This document shows, piece by piece, positions 44,495 through 53,263 of a DNA stretch of 64,000 nucleotides (positions are counted from its first letter, which is position 1; the number at the start of each line of letters is the position of its first letter). Source of the stretch: DATAUD01 sp036501665 (GTDB taxonomy: Bacteria; Verrucomicrobiota; Verrucomicrobiia; Limisphaerales; Palsa-1400). The notes under the pieces were generated by a model, which made no database searches, was not told the origin of the DNA, and saw nothing but the letters and a program-made list of their open reading frames with translations. The DNA lies in NCBI GenBank assembly GCA_036501665.1, contig DASXZW010000046.1, positions 54,380 to 118,379 of the forward strand, written 5' to 3'. Position numbers and translations under genes: made by a program.

Positions 44495-44748
44495 GTTTCG
44501 GTAGGAGAACTCTGTCATCGTCGGAAGCGCTTCGTTCTGAGAGCCTCATTTCGTCTTACCCAATATGTGGACGCGGATGTCGTCCATTTCCTTCCTCGTC
44601 AATGCTGTTTTAGGACCGCTGGCAATAGCTTCGTCGATTCACTTCTGGTCACGCGTAGTGGCAGTCGCAGCGTCAATTTGAAAGGTGCGCTCAATGCGGC
44701 TCATCGCCATTTGAGCGACGCTACGAAAGTTTGCGGGCGATTCGTTTT

Positions 44749-45381
44749 TCATTCTGCTGTCAATAAAAGATCGTCGAAGCGGATTGGGGTGCCGGAGTAG
44801 GGGGCGCCCCAGAGCGAGGGGCGACCGGGGTGGGGAGCGGTTTTTTCGTCGAGGGAAATTGTCCAGTCCGCTGGTTCAGATTCGCCTTGCGGCCAGACTT
44901 TGCCTTCGACTTTCCAGAGATCAGCGCTAATGGAGCGCACTCGGAATTTGAACATCGTCCATGTGCCGGATTTCCAAGCGAACGGGACGTTGACGGCGGA
45001 TTCGTCGCCTTTGAATATTTCCACCGCGTTTTTTGCCGCGGAAACTTTTAACTTGTAGCCGCTGGGGCCGTCGAGGCCGACGCCGAAACTCGGATAACGG
45101 CGGCCTTTTCCGGTTCCGAAAATCCGCGCGCTGACTGTGACGCCGGCATTCGTCGTCGGGCCGAAGAGCACGCCGAATGTGTCGAGCGGAGCGCCGGGCA
45201 ATTCCAGGACTTTATTCCCGGCGTCATCTTTGACGGTGAAATCGCCGTTGAGAACCAGGAACTCATCAGGGGCTTTGTCGAGAGCGGCTTTTTCAAAATT
45301 GTTTTCGTAGAGCGTCGTTGCGGCGCGCGAGGAAAGGACGCCAATTATCAATACTATAAAAGCCCAGCCGATTATTTTCAT
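44749..45381 (-). CDS. Exported lectin/glucanase-fold protein
   Basis: 210 residues with a signal peptide (MKIIGWAFIVLIIGVLSSRA). The mature part is beta-rich: LYENNFEKAALDKAPDEFLVLNGDFTVKDD, GVTVSARIFG and FGVGLDGPSGYKLKVSAAKNAVEIF, ending in a FDDLLLTAE motif typical of ConA-like jelly-roll domains. It ends 8 bases after the permease gene on the same strand, so they may be co-transcribed. It could bind glycans; no catalytic motif is visible. Confidence 0.6.
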   Translation of the reverse strand: MKIIGWAFIVLIIGVLSSRAATTLYENNFEKAALDKAPDEFLVLNGDFTVKDDAGNKVLELPGAPLDTFGVLFGPTTNAGVTVSARIFGTGKGRRYPSFGVGLDGPSGYKLKVSAAKNAVEIFKGDESAVNVPFAWKSGTWTMFKFRVRSISADLWKVEGKVWPQGESEPADWTISLDEKTAPHPGRPSLWGAPYSGTPIRFDDLLLTAE

Positions 45382-45388
45382 GGTTCAA

Positions 45389-48300
45389 TTATTCATTTCG
45401 CAGCGCCCGCAGAATTTCCCCGCGCAACGCCAATCGCGCGGCGGCCCAAGTCCAAAAAATTCCGCTGACGAGGATCAAAACCAAGGCTGCCGCAATCGAG
45501 CCAAAGGATAAATGGGTGGTTGGTGAAAGCAAGGCGGGCAGAAGGGCGAGCGCGGCAGCGGCGGTGCCCAGGACAAGTCCAAGCCCGAGCAACGCCGCGT
45601 GTTCGCTGATGATGAGGCGTCGGAGAATTCTCGGGCGGTAGCCGACGGCGGCCATCAACGCCAGTTCGCCGCGACGTTCCAGGACATTTCGCAAAACTAC
45701 GACGCCCAGCCCGACGCTTCCAAGCAGCAAGCCGAGTCCGCCGAGCACTTCAAACGTATCGAGATAAGTGTTTTGCACCGCGTTAAAGGCATTTAGACGA
45801 TCCACAGCGGGCGTCAATTCAAGACCGCGATCCCGCAACGCCCGGCTGAGTTCGGCGCTGGCCGCAGTCGCATTGCCCGGCGATTCGTCAATAAGAAACA
45901 TGCGCCAGCCGGCATCGCCGGCGAAATGTTTCGTGAAATTGGCTTCCGAAATAATCAGGCTACCCTGCAAAATCGAGTTGGCCACCGTGCCGACGATGCG
46001 GACTGTGAACGATTTGCCCTGCTCGTCAGTATAAGTGACAGTGTCGCCGATTTTTTTGTGCAACGCCCAGGTGATGGTCGCTTCATCGCCAACCGCAGAA
46101 ATTTCGTCGCTTGTTTGGTTGAGCAGCAGCCAAGGCTTCTTATCTTCGTTTGACGTGGTAAGCGTGAATGCGCCGCGAGATTGCAGATCGAACGGATTGA
46201 CGCCGAGCAAGCGGGGTGTTTGGGCGCGGTTCAGGTTGAGGCAACTCGCGTCGTCGCCGTTGTGGACCCGAAGGGAAACGACTGAAAGCCCTGCGAGATG
46301 TTGTTCGTCAAGGCCGAAGAATTCGCGACCCGATTTCGTATTCAGGTCCTGGACAACCGGCAATGCAGATTCGCCGATGAAAGCGAAGCCGCCAGTGCCG
46401 GAACTGCGTCGTTGCGAGTCGTTGCGCGCATCAAGTTTGTATGCCTGAATCGCAACAATCAGGAACACGCCGCTGGCCAGCAAGGCGACGACGGCAACAC
46501 TGCGTTTGCGCTGGCGTGTGCAACCGCGCAAACCCAATCCGCCGAGAGTCAACGGATGAGAGACAACGCGAGACCCGAGCTTGCGGAGCCAAAAGGCTGC
46601 CGCCGCAACTCCTGCAATAAGCAGAAGTGTCCCAGCGCCGAAAAACGATTCGACATCGGCAGTATCGTGTTTTGCGAGCGCACTGCCGGACGTCGCCAGA
46701 GCAGCAATGGCGCTGACGATTGCCACGATGCCCGCCCAGCGTCGGCGCGGTTCTGCGGAAGAAATTTCGCGTTCCATTTCGTTGCCTTGATCGAGCAATT
46801 CGCGGGCGGCGCGCTTCGTCTGGCCTCGCAACGCAAACCAGATCACGGCGACAGCGATCAGGGTTCCAGCGAGGCCGCCGTAGATCAGAGTTTCGGCGGT
46901 GACATGAAATTTGAGCGGTGATTCGGCCACGGCAGCGCTCCACAAAGTTGTCAGGCCATAGAGAATTCCCCTTGCATATAAAACGCCGCCGATTATCCCG
47001 ACGAAGCTGCCAGCAAGCGAAATTGCCGTGCCTTCGAGCAAAAGCAAGCGACGCACTTGGCGCGGTCGCCATCCGACGGCGAGAAGCGTGCCAACTTCGA
47101 CAGCGCGTCGTTCCATCGCAAAATGAAATAATAGAGCGAGAAGAATCAACGCGGCGACAATAAGGAAAAAGCTGAATCCTATGAACAAGCCGCCAAAATC
47201 CTCAGCTTGCGAACTCGCGGCGAGGGCTTGTTCACGCACAGGAAGGACGGTGAGACCCACCGAAGCCGGAGTGAGTTTCGCGAGCAGATCGTGTTCGAGC
47301 GAAGCGCGAGAGGTGGGAGCGGGAAAACGGATAGAAGTGACATTGCCAAAACGATTGCCCCACATGCGTTGACCCGCAGCCAAAGTCACGAAGGCTTTCG
47401 GGGTTCCGCGAAAATTTTTCCAATATTGTTCGTCCTTGGGACGAATCTTTTTCATGTCAATTGTAAAACCGGCGTCCCAATTTTCGGTTTTCTCGGCTTT
47501 GGCGATGCCGGGAAAATCGGGCATCAACGTCCGATCATCGCCGGGGCCGCCAGCGGGAAGGATTCCGCGGATTTTGAAATGATCGCTCTTTTCGTCGAGC
47601 TTGTGCGCCGGGCCGAGAACGAAATACGTCAGCGCCAGGTCGTCTCCTGGCTTGGCTTGCAGATCGTCGGCCAGCCATTGGCTGATGAGGATTTCGTCAT
47701 CGCGCATATCGCTGGAAACGAACGGGGAGCCTGCGGCTGTCACCATTGAATACGGCGTGGTTTTCGCGCCATCACGAAGTTCGTTGACGAAGTATGTCAA
47801 AACTAGTTCATGGTTCGATGCGATTGAAGTTGCGGCGGCGACCGTTGGCGGATCGATAAAAACACGGCCAGTCCGCAATTCAAGTCCGCCGGGGACATCG
47901 CGAAATTCGAGATCGGCGTCAGCCAGCTTCCAGTGACGTTGGAGGTCAGGCATCGGCGAGCCTGTCAAAAGGAGATTTGCCTGGGCGGGTTGATCGACTT
48001 TGGTCTGGAGAAACGTTATCGGGAGGAAGGCGCTCATTGGCGAGGCTTGATTGGCTTGCAGGCCGAACCGCCCGAACTGGGTGTCAGAGACCACGGAACT
48101 GACTTTTACGCGAATCCCAGTCGAAACGTCTTCCTGAGGCGAAATGGGGGCTTCGAGCGAGAGGAGGGACGGTTTTTGGACGTGAAGGACGACGGAGTCA
48201 CCGGGTTTGACGTGAAGTTGGCGGGCCAAGGCCGCATTGAGGACAACTGAATCTGGCGGAATTTCTGAAAATGAAGGCGGTTCCTGGGCCATTGCCCAAA

Positions 48301-48649
48301 AATGGGAGTCAACGCCGAGAATTTGCACGCGATTCGCGCGGGCAGAATCGTCGGGTGCGGCGGCGGAACCGGGCAATTGAAGGACGGCGGCGGCGAGGCC
48401 GTTGGAAGCATCGACGCGCAGGTCGTCGGCCAGAGCAGAGCGGAAAAGTCGGTCAGTGGAAGCGACGGCGAAGCTCGCCCGGCCAATTCGGGCCAGCGCC
48501 AGATCGTGAAGGCTGCCGCGAACGCAATCGCCAACAGCCATTGCGCCGACAAGAATCGCGCTGGCCACCGCAACGCCGAGGAACGTGCCGACATGGCTCC
48601 GGGCATGGAAGCGGAGGTTGGATTTGACCAGATTTAGGCTTGAGAACAC
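45389..48649 (-). CDS. FtsX/MacB-type ABC transporter permease
   Basis: 1086 residues starting from a GTG. The layout has a first helix (GTFLGVAVASAILVGAMAVGD), a large periplasmic domain, a three-helix core near 480-610 (LFIGFSFFLIVAALILLALLFHFAM, GTAISLAGSFVGIIGGVLY, GGLAGTLIAVAVIWFAL), then helices and a second periplasmic domain. The C-terminal helices (LGLLLGSVGLGVVVLRNVLERRGELALMAAVGYRP) bear the LAL-MAAVGY FtsX signature. Such permeases move lipids, lipoproteins or macrolides with a separate ATPase, which is not found adjacent. Confidence 0.88.
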   Translation of the reverse strand: MFSSLNLVKSNLRFHARSHVGTFLGVAVASAILVGAMAVGDCVRGSLHDLALARIGRASFAVASTDRLFRSALADDLRVDASNGLAAAVLQLPGSAAAPDDSARANRVQILGVDSHFWAMAQEPPSFSEIPPDSVVLNAALARQLHVKPGDSVVLHVQKPSLLSLEAPISPQEDVSTGIRVKVSSVVSDTQFGRFGLQANQASPMSAFLPITFLQTKVDQPAQANLLLTGSPMPDLQRHWKLADADLEFRDVPGGLELRTGRVFIDPPTVAAATSIASNHELVLTYFVNELRDGAKTTPYSMVTAAGSPFVSSDMRDDEILISQWLADDLQAKPGDDLALTYFVLGPAHKLDEKSDHFKIRGILPAGGPGDDRTLMPDFPGIAKAEKTENWDAGFTIDMKKIRPKDEQYWKNFRGTPKAFVTLAAGQRMWGNRFGNVTSIRFPAPTSRASLEHDLLAKLTPASVGLTVLPVREQALAASSQAEDFGGLFIGFSFFLIVAALILLALLFHFAMERRAVEVGTLLAVGWRPRQVRRLLLLEGTAISLAGSFVGIIGGVLYARGILYGLTTLWSAAVAESPLKFHVTAETLIYGGLAGTLIAVAVIWFALRGQTKRAARELLDQGNEMEREISSAEPRRRWAGIVAIVSAIAALATSGSALAKHDTADVESFFGAGTLLLIAGVAAAAFWLRKLGSRVVSHPLTLGGLGLRGCTRQRKRSVAVVALLASGVFLIVAIQAYKLDARNDSQRRSSGTGGFAFIGESALPVVQDLNTKSGREFFGLDEQHLAGLSVVSLRVHNGDDASCLNLNRAQTPRLLGVNPFDLQSRGAFTLTTSNEDKKPWLLLNQTSDEISAVGDEATITWALHKKIGDTVTYTDEQGKSFTVRIVGTVANSILQGSLIISEANFTKHFAGDAGWRMFLIDESPGNATAASAELSRALRDRGLELTPAVDRLNAFNAVQNTYLDTFEVLGGLGLLLGSVGLGVVVLRNVLERRGELALMAAVGYRPRILRRLIISEHAALLGLGLVLGTAAAALALLPALLSPTTHLSFGSIAAALVLILVSGIFWTWAAARLALRGEILRALRNE

Positions 48650-48976
48650 GGCGAAGGGTAAGTTTCAGCGAACCTTGATTGAGCTTGATTAGCCTTGATT
48701 GGTGAATTGAAGAAATTGCGCATTTTCTGATGTTAGTGTTTGGGAATCAGATAGTTAAATTCATTTTTGTGGCAACATTAGCCGGATTGCTCGCGAAGGC
48801 GCAACCTTGATTGAATTGAGCAACGATATTTTGGCATTTTTCCATTTTTTTTGCTTTAAATCATCAACCTGCCGACTTTTATTGTCGAATACTTATGTGG
48901 GGTGCGCAAGCTGTCAGGGGCGTTGCCAGTGTGGAATCAGGGCGCAACTATCAGAATCGACTGGTGTTTTCGTTGG
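48650..48976. other. Divergent intergenic region with no supported gene
   Basis: The 327 bases between the permease and the GspC-like gene probably contain both promoters. A short palindrome, CGACTTTTATTGTCG, lies near 48881-48895. No confident promoter could be placed. Confidence 0.4.
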
Positions 48977-49831
48977 ATGCGGATATATTTTGCAAAAGTG
49001 AGTGCCAAATTGAAAATGGCCATTGTCCTGGGAAGCGCCGCTTTCTGCGGTTTGGTCATCGCTACGGCTTTTGCCGAGACCACCACTGACGACGGCAATC
49101 CGTATTCCATCATCAGCGACAAGAACGTTTTTCATTTGAATCCGCCTCCGCCTCCTCCCGCTGAAAAGGAAAAACCGCCCGATTTGCCGAAGGTGATGTT
49201 GTCCGGCTTTCAAAAAATCGGCAGTAAAATGGAGGTTTTCCTGGCCTTGCCGGCAAAAGATCCCGCGAACACCGCTTATCTGGCGCTGCAGGCTGGCGAA
49301 AAATCCCGCGACATTGAAATCGTCGCCATTCGCGACAAGAAAAAGGAAGTCGATATCATCAACACTGGCACACCGATGACTTTGACGATTTCCAATAACG
49401 GCTTTGCGCTAGGCGGAGGCTCAGCTCCGGCGGCAAGACCCGGCGGTCCGCCGACTCCAGGCGGGAATGGGTTTGGGAATCGTCGAATTCCAGTAATGCC
49501 GCCCGCAGCACCACCTGCAACCGCCGCCGCTGGAAATAATAACTCCGCAATTATTGTCGGCGGCAGTGCAAATGTGATGGAAAACCTCGGCAATTACACT
49601 GGAAACGCATTCGTTTCCGGCAATCAAGCGCCGTCAATGGTCGGCGGCACGGTTCCGAACAATCCCGCAGCGCAAATTGCCAACACGCTACTTTCGGGCG
49701 CGAACACGCCGCAAACTTACCGGCCTTCCACACCACAGGGTCCGCCGGAACCGGCTGAAGTGCAGGCTGCGGGCATGCTGATTCACGAAGCCAATGGCGG
49801 CCCACCAGCGCCTACTTTCTCAGACCAGTAA
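48977..49831 (+). CDS. Pro/Gly-rich exported protein with a GspC/PilP-like N-terminal region
   Basis: 284 residues. The N-terminus (AKLKMAIVLGSAAFCGLVIATAFA) is a signal or anchor. Residues 30-125 (PYSIISDKNVFHLNPPPPPP and LPKVMLSGFQKIGSKMEVFLALPA) resemble the homology region of GspC-type inner-membrane proteins, which contact secretin N0 domains. The C-terminal half is low complexity (PGGPPTPGGNGFGN, PPAAPPATAAAGNNN). The start at 48977 keeps the signal; shorter (49016) and longer (48902) options exist. A type II-like role is inferred from the secretin-N protein nearby. Confidence 0.6.
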   Translation: MRIYFAKVSAKLKMAIVLGSAAFCGLVIATAFAETTTDDGNPYSIISDKNVFHLNPPPPPPAEKEKPPDLPKVMLSGFQKIGSKMEVFLALPAKDPANTAYLALQAGEKSRDIEIVAIRDKKKEVDIINTGTPMTLTISNNGFALGGGSAPAARPGGPPTPGGNGFGNRRIPVMPPAAPPATAAAGNNNSAIIVGGSANVMENLGNYTGNAFVSGNQAPSMVGGTVPNNPAAQIANTLLSGANTPQTYRPSTPQGPPEPAEVQAAGMLIHEANGGPPAPTFSDQ

Positions 49832-49878
49832 TCAGTAAAAGGCGTCTTTAGTTTTGCGCGTTCTCTGCACTGCCTGAT

Positions 49879-50565
49879 TTACCGGTTGAACCGATAGCCC
49901 TCCCCGCGCGCTGTCAAAATGTGCCGAGGCGATTGTGGATTGTTCTCAAGCTTCTGCCGCAGCCATGCCACGTGGACATCGACCGTGCGTTCGGTAATAA
50001 ACTGCTGACCTTCCCAGACATTTTTGAGAATGCTTTCGCGCGAGACGATTTGCCCGCGATGATTGACAAGAAAACGCAGCAATTCCGCCTCCTTCGCCGC
50101 AAGCGAAACGGAAACACCCGCCTTGTAAAATTCCATTTTTGAAAAATCAGCCCGGACATCGCCGAATTCGATGTGCATCACCGGCGTGAGTTGTTCCTTA
50201 TTGACACGGCGCAGCAGCGCTCCGACACGGGCGAGCAATTCATCCGGGTCGAACGGTTTGACAAGATAATCGTCCGCGCCTGTTTTCAATCCCTGAACAC
50301 GGTCGGGAATCTGGCCTCTTGCTGTCAACATCAGGATTGCGCCGTCAAATCCCCGCTCGCGCGCGGCGTGGCAGATTTCAAACCCGCTCATGCCGGGCAG
50401 CATCACATCGAGGATGAGCAGGTCAAACTTCGATGAGATTGCGCGGCGAAGCCCCTCCTTGCCTTCATTGACCGTTTCGACCTGATGACCTTCGGCGCGA
50501 AGCATGTCTGAAACGACGAGCGCGACGCCAACTTCATCTTCGACCAACAGAATGCGAGCGCTCAT
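49879..50565 (-). CDS. OmpR/PhoB-family response regulator
   Basis: 228 residues. The receiver domain has the phosphoacceptor Asp53 in LLILDVMLPGMSGFE, and the Thr and Lys of the switch in MLTARG and YLVKPFDPDELLARV. The C-terminal winged helix (MHIEFGDVRADFSKMEFYKAG, AKEAELLRFLVNHRGQIVSRESILKNVWEGQQFITERTVDVHVAWLRQKL) binds DNA as a dimer. It is transcribed after the kinase gene with a 140-base gap that contains a REP palindrome. Confidence 0.94.
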   Translation of the reverse strand: MSARILLVEDEVGVALVVSDMLRAEGHQVETVNEGKEGLRRAISSKFDLLILDVMLPGMSGFEICHAARERGFDGAILMLTARGQIPDRVQGLKTGADDYLVKPFDPDELLARVGALLRRVNKEQLTPVMHIEFGDVRADFSKMEFYKAGVSVSLAAKEAELLRFLVNHRGQIVSRESILKNVWEGQQFITERTVDVHVAWLRQKLENNPQSPRHILTARGEGYRFNR

Positions 50566-50637
50566 TTGGTCGCGTCAACCGTCCCAAGGCAGGAGCAACT
50601 AAATATCGAGGCAGGGACGGCCCGCCGGGCTGTTCGC

Positions 50638-50658
50638 GGACGCCTCGGCGAGGCGTCC
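50638..50658. repeat. 21-bp palindromic REP-like repeat (copy 2)
   Basis: GGACGCCTCG/CGAGGCGTCC, followed by CTACC. It lies between the sensor kinase and response regulator genes, which otherwise form one transcription unit. Confidence 0.8.
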
Positions 50659-50705
50659 CTACCTGTCAACAGCATAATATATGCGTTGGTTTTCACTGGG
50701 TTGTT

Positions 50706-52439
50706 CTATTTAAGATGTGTCTGTCCAGGCAGGCGCACGATAAAAGTCGCTCCGTGGCCCGGCTTGCTTGTGACAGAAACTTCGCCGTGGTGAAGTTCGA
50801 CAATCTCGCGGACCATCGTCAATCCAAGCCCGCTTCCGCGCACTTGATTTGCTTTCGCCGCCGCGCCGCGCACGAATGGTTTGAAAATCTCCGCCTGCTC
50901 TGATTCGGGGATTCCACTCCCGCGATCGGCCACGAGCACTTCGATTGTTGGCGGATTTTTGCCATTTACGCTCGCGACCGAGACGCCGATCCACTTGCCG
51001 TCGCCGCCGTGCTTGGCCGCATTGGTGATGAGATTTTGGAAAACCCGGCGCAATGCCGGGGCATCGCCAGCAATGATGGGCACCGTTTCAGGCGCGTCGA
51101 ATTGCACGGTGCATCCGGCGGCTTTTGTGTCGTGCTCGGCGGCGACAATGGCGTCCTTCAAGACATTGGTCAGCGCGACAGGTTCGCTGGCGAGACCGGC
51201 GCGGTTTTTCCTGGCGCCAGCAAGTTCGAGCAATTGCTCGACCATCTGGCCCAACTGCTCGGTATGCTGCAAAATCAAGCCGGAGTATTGCTCGACTTGA
51301 CTGCGTTCCTGAACGACGCCTCGCTTGAGATTATGCGCCGCGCCACGAATCACCGTCAGCGGCGTGCGCAATTCATGGGACACGTTGGCGACAAAGTCCA
51401 TTTGCGCTTCGGCAAGCTGGCGCGAACGCCGCGTATTGCGCACGAGCACGATGCCAGTCGTGAGCATCAAGGCATTGAGCAACATCGCCACGGCGAGGTT
51501 TCGAGTGCGAGAGGCGGAGACAGTTGCCTCGAGCGCGCCGGGGCGGAACCAGGTTTCCAACTGCCAATGCCCGGGTTGCGGTGGGCCGCGAAATTTTTCG
51601 CCGGACCGGCCTTCCTGATTGAAACGCACCGTCACGGCAAACGCTCCGAGGCCGGAGTTGTTGGTTTGTGAAGAATATAAAACCTCGGATGTGGGTTCGA
51701 TTGTTTCCACCCGAGCTACATTCAGGCCGCGCCGGTCGGGATCCAGATAGCGCGTGGCCAATTCAGGCATCCACACGTCACGCACATAGTTAATGTCCAA
51801 CTCCAGTATCAACCAGTGAACGCGACCGGGATCAAAGGGGCCTCCGCGTGGCGGTCTCCCGTCAAATATAGGAAATTCCATCAGCGCGCCGTGTGGGTCG
51901 CTGAAAGGGGGCGAAGCGCCGGAAAATTTTCCTGTAAGATTCTCGTCAAGGTCGGCCCATTCTCCGGGCCAGTTTGTCCGGACGAACTGCTGGGAATTTT
52001 GGTCAAGCATTGAAAGTTGAAGTTCGCGCAGCGCGACGAAATCCTGATGAGGGCCGGGGCCTTGCGGACGCTGGTCGCGCGTTGGGAGTTGAAGTCCTTC
52101 ACCGCGCACAGGAGAGGCCAGCGCAATCCGGCTGAACATCGGACGCGAACCCACTGCTTTCCACGCTTTGAATCGCGTCAGGAACCAATCCTCGCTAAAC
52201 GCTTTGTCGGAATCGTTGCGGTAAGGGAGCAGATCGTCGCAATTTTCCGAAAGCTCCGTATCAAACGCGCGCGTCAATGCCCGCGATTGCACTTCCAAAT
52301 CGGCCCGCAGGCGTCGCAGCTCGGCGTTCGCGATTTCGCCCGTCCAACGATATTGCAGCACCGTCAGTCCGACACAGAGCAGGAACATCACACCGGCGAA
52401 GAGCCAATCCGTGTAGTTATGTTTGACGTTTTTGCTCAT
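50706..52439 (-). CDS. Two-component sensor histidine kinase
   Basis: 577 residues. The first helix (WLFAGVMFLLCVGLTVLQY) and a second near 320 (LAVAMLLNALMLTTGIVLV) frame a large periplasmic sensor domain of about 280 residues. The phosphoacceptor motif is ANVSHELRTPLT with His355, the N box is NLITNAAKH, and G1/G2 are VADRGSGI and GSGLGLTMVREIVELHHGE. The start is the ATG at 52439. The domain order matches sensors such as CpxA/EnvZ, and it is divergent from a Spy-like gene, an arrangement known for Cpx. Confidence 0.93.
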   Translation of the reverse strand: MSKNVKHNYTDWLFAGVMFLLCVGLTVLQYRWTGEIANAELRRLRADLEVQSRALTRAFDTELSENCDDLLPYRNDSDKAFSEDWFLTRFKAWKAVGSRPMFSRIALASPVRGEGLQLPTRDQRPQGPGPHQDFVALRELQLSMLDQNSQQFVRTNWPGEWADLDENLTGKFSGASPPFSDPHGALMEFPIFDGRPPRGGPFDPGRVHWLILELDINYVRDVWMPELATRYLDPDRRGLNVARVETIEPTSEVLYSSQTNNSGLGAFAVTVRFNQEGRSGEKFRGPPQPGHWQLETWFRPGALEATVSASRTRNLAVAMLLNALMLTTGIVLVRNTRRSRQLAEAQMDFVANVSHELRTPLTVIRGAAHNLKRGVVQERSQVEQYSGLILQHTEQLGQMVEQLLELAGARKNRAGLASEPVALTNVLKDAIVAAEHDTKAAGCTVQFDAPETVPIIAGDAPALRRVFQNLITNAAKHGGDGKWIGVSVASVNGKNPPTIEVLVADRGSGIPESEQAEIFKPFVRGAAAKANQVRGSGLGLTMVREIVELHHGEVSVTSKPGHGATFIVRLPGQTHLK

Positions 52440-52509
52440 CCGGTCAGTTTGAAATTTACACCCAAGCATAACTTCCCGCTCGGCCTGCGGTCAATGGACT
52501 GACGCAAGG

Positions 52510-52535
52510 CTTAACACTCCTTAACATGACTTGAC
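52510..52535. promoter_or_regulatory. Triplet of CTTAAC-type boxes at 10-bp period in the divergent gap
   Basis: CTTAAC at 52510 and 52520 and CTTGAC at 52530 repeat with exactly 10 bases between starts, one helical turn. OmpR-family regulators bind such direct repeats. The gap separates the kinase gene from the Spy-like gene, so the boxes probably control both. Confidence 0.6.
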
Positions 52536-52641
52536 ATCGCGCAACGCCTAAATTGCCTGCGTCGGATGGCTGATGAAATCGGTCACGGCATTAAAACGAA
52601 ACTGATGAACAATTTGAATTCAACCAGAGGAGAATGATTTT

Positions 52642-53232
52642 ATGAACGCTAAAGCTTTATTCGGGATTCTGGCAGCCGTTGCCGGTGTTTGGCTCTCCGG
52701 GACCACGATGCTTGCCCAGGACAGGGATTTTGGCGGTCCTCCCGGCGGCGGACCTGGAGGGAACTTTGATCCCGCTCAATTTCGCCAGCGCATGATGGAA
52801 CAAACCCGGAAAAACTTGAGCGTCACCAACGATGAAGAGTGGGGCGTCATTCAGCCCTTGATCCAAAAAGTGATGGATGCGCGCCGTGAAAATTTCATGG
52901 GCGGCGGCATGGGCATGATGATGGGGCCCGGTGGTCCGCCTCCCGGCGGCGGACCGGGAGGACCTCCTCCTGATGGCGGTGGCCAAGGCGGCGGGCCGGG
53001 CGGCCCAGGTGGGCGAGGCGGTTTTGGTCCTCAGCCGAGCGCCGAACAGCAGGCGTTGCAGAAAGTGATCAGCGGAGACGCAGCCGTTCCGCAAATCAAG
53101 GATGCCCTGGCAAAATTTCGAGCGGCGCGGAAGGAGAAACAAGTAAAGTTGGAAGCTGCCCAGGCCGACTTGCGAAATGTCCTGACCCTCAAACAAGAGG
53201 CGCAGGCGGTCTTGATGGGCGTGCTGCAATAG
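52642..53232 (+). CDS. Gly/Pro-rich Spy/CpxP-like periplasmic protein
   Basis: 196 residues. The signal peptide (KALFGILAAVAGVWLSGTTMLAQ) is followed by a helical domain (FDPAQFRQRMMEQTRKNLSVTNDEEWGVIQPLIQKVMDARRENFMGG), a Gly/Pro block (PGGPPPGGGPGGPPPDGG), and a C-terminal helical part (QQALQKVIS, KEKQVKLEAAQADLRNVLTLKQEAQAVLMGVLQ). The helices and terminal LTLKQEAQAVLMG resemble the Spy/CpxP chaperone fold. A strong ribosome site (AGAGGAG) precedes the ATG. It is divergent from the sensor kinase and next to the secretin-N protein. Confidence 0.65.
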   Translation: MNAKALFGILAAVAGVWLSGTTMLAQDRDFGGPPGGGPGGNFDPAQFRQRMMEQTRKNLSVTNDEEWGVIQPLIQKVMDARRENFMGGGMGMMMGPGGPPPGGGPGGPPPDGGGQGGGPGGPGGRGGFGPQPSAEQQALQKVISGDAAVPQIKDALAKFRAARKEKQVKLEAAQADLRNVLTLKQEAQAVLMGVLQ

Positions 53233-53263
53233 TATCGACAGCAAACAAAAATTGGAGGTGATT

